From: Yponomeuta sedellus
Taxonomy: Eukaryota > Arthropoda > Insecta > Lepidoptera > Yponomeutidae
Assembly: GCA_934045075.1 (NCBI GenBank)
Contig: OW203729.1
Location: 10,298,704-10,362,703, forward strand
DNA: 64,000 bases
Direction: 5' to 3'
Shown here one piece after another: positions 63,385 through 64,000 of this stretch. The notes below the pieces were generated by a model, which worked only from the letters and a program-made list of their open reading frames with translations, was not told where the DNA came from and searched no databases. Both the position numbers and the translations under genes were made by a program. How positions within the stretch are numbered: position 1 is the first letter of the stretch; every line of letters starts with the position of its first letter.

Positions 63385-64000
63385 GGCCCTTGCTGAAAAT
63401 CAGTGTTGTGGGTGCAAACCCTCAGCTTATACTGAGCATGAGGCCTTTTTTCCGCTGCATCGACATACTGTGTAGCGTTGGAATTTGTTTTTATTTCATT
63501 CATTTGTAGTTTCTCTTTTCTTCTGCTTTTGTTTTATTCCTGCTTTGTTTTCTGTATTTTCCTTTTCTTGTAAAATTTGGAATGTCAATGTGGCGTTAAA
63601 TAAAGGTTTTTCTTCTTCTTATTATTCTTCTTTTTTATTAAGGTCGTGAGTATTTGTTTTGGCACGATGTTTCCATTTTGCAATATGACGCCGTTTTTTT
63701 TTAATTTTGGCGAGGTACTGCCACTGTTTATCTTGTGGCAACCTTTAAGTCATTACTTGACTTCAATATGACGCCGTTGGTCACGTGCTAGTGAAATAAT
63801 TACCGGCGAGGAGGTTGCGTGGCGAAAATTGTAGGTTTACTGTAGTGTTATGTGGCTGGGCTAACCCTGTAACGTGGACCGAGCAAATGCAAAATGTTCA
63901 CAGTTCCCGAAATGTCCTTTTTGCACAATGTCCTTTTCGCAGAGTATAAATTTTAAAAGAAAGAAAACATTTAAATTGCCACAAATGCACACACATATAA
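63385..64000. repeat. Repeat 3' end and unassigned terminal sequence
   Basis: GGGTGCAAACCCTCAGCTTA through TGTGTAGCGTTGGAATTTG, then GGCGTTAAATAAAGG followed by TTCTTCTT repeats (about 63595-63640), looks like a retroelement 3' end with polyadenylation signal. CAATATGACGCCGTT occurs twice nearby (63680-63696 and 63764-63778). No exon seen. Confidence 0.4.

Noticed and set aside
1..64000. CRISPR arrays, operons, bacterial promoters or prophage
   Set aside because: Spliced genes, SINEs and LINEs show a eukaryotic nuclear sequence. No spaced short-repeat array was seen.

Overview
The window looks like a piece of a lepidopteran (moth or butterfly) nuclear genome. The evidence is AT-rich DNA, spliced genes with GT-AG introns, and repeat types I associate with Lepidoptera: RTE and CR1/Jockey-like LINE tails, tRNA-headed SINEs, Penelope fragments and many short inverted-repeat elements. 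Two host genes are visible. They converge tail to tail, and nearly everything else is introns and flanks filled with mobile DNA.

Gene 1 (+, 3010-13964) is a spatacsin (SPG11) homologue. I reconstruct 12 coding exons whose splice phases all agree, giving one open frame of 1954 codons that ends in a clear Spatacsin_C domain. Part of the N-terminus may lie upstream of the window, and a short C-terminal piece may be missing. A hAT-like element (283-2829, 8-bp target duplication) lies just upstream and contains a LINE fragment and a Penelope-like inverted structure. Intron 5 holds a decayed duplicate of exon 5. Intron 10 holds a TIR element with a MADF-domain fragment.

Gene 2 (-, 17578-51980) is a diacylglycerol lipase homologue, closest to DAGL-beta. 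Thirteen coding exons in consistent phase give 683 codons. The order is a four-helix membrane region, an alpha/beta-hydrolase core with GHSLGAG, and a C-terminal segment carrying the likely catalytic His. The first coding exon (51886-51980) is 15.6 kb upstream of the second. The ATG at 36304, which opens a tempting frame in exon 2, lies inside the splice-acceptor tract and is not the start.

Intron 1 of gene 2 carries a near-intact two-ORF LINE (about 44365-48900, same strand as the gene). Elsewhere there are copies of a SINE with a 5S-rRNA-like head, three tRNA-headed SINE families, several MITE families, perfect hairpins, tandem repeats and a hammerhead-ribozyme-like motif near 62.8 kb. From 52 kb to the end I see no protein-coding exon. 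That stretch is repeats plus a possible promoter or 5' exon region for gene 2 near 54.9 kb.

The two proteins act in different routes: spatacsin in lysosome reformation, DAGL in making 2-arachidonoylglycerol. Their adjacency does not by itself imply a joint function. Exon boundaries come from frame continuity, splice consensus and recalled family similarity; no alignment or search was run.
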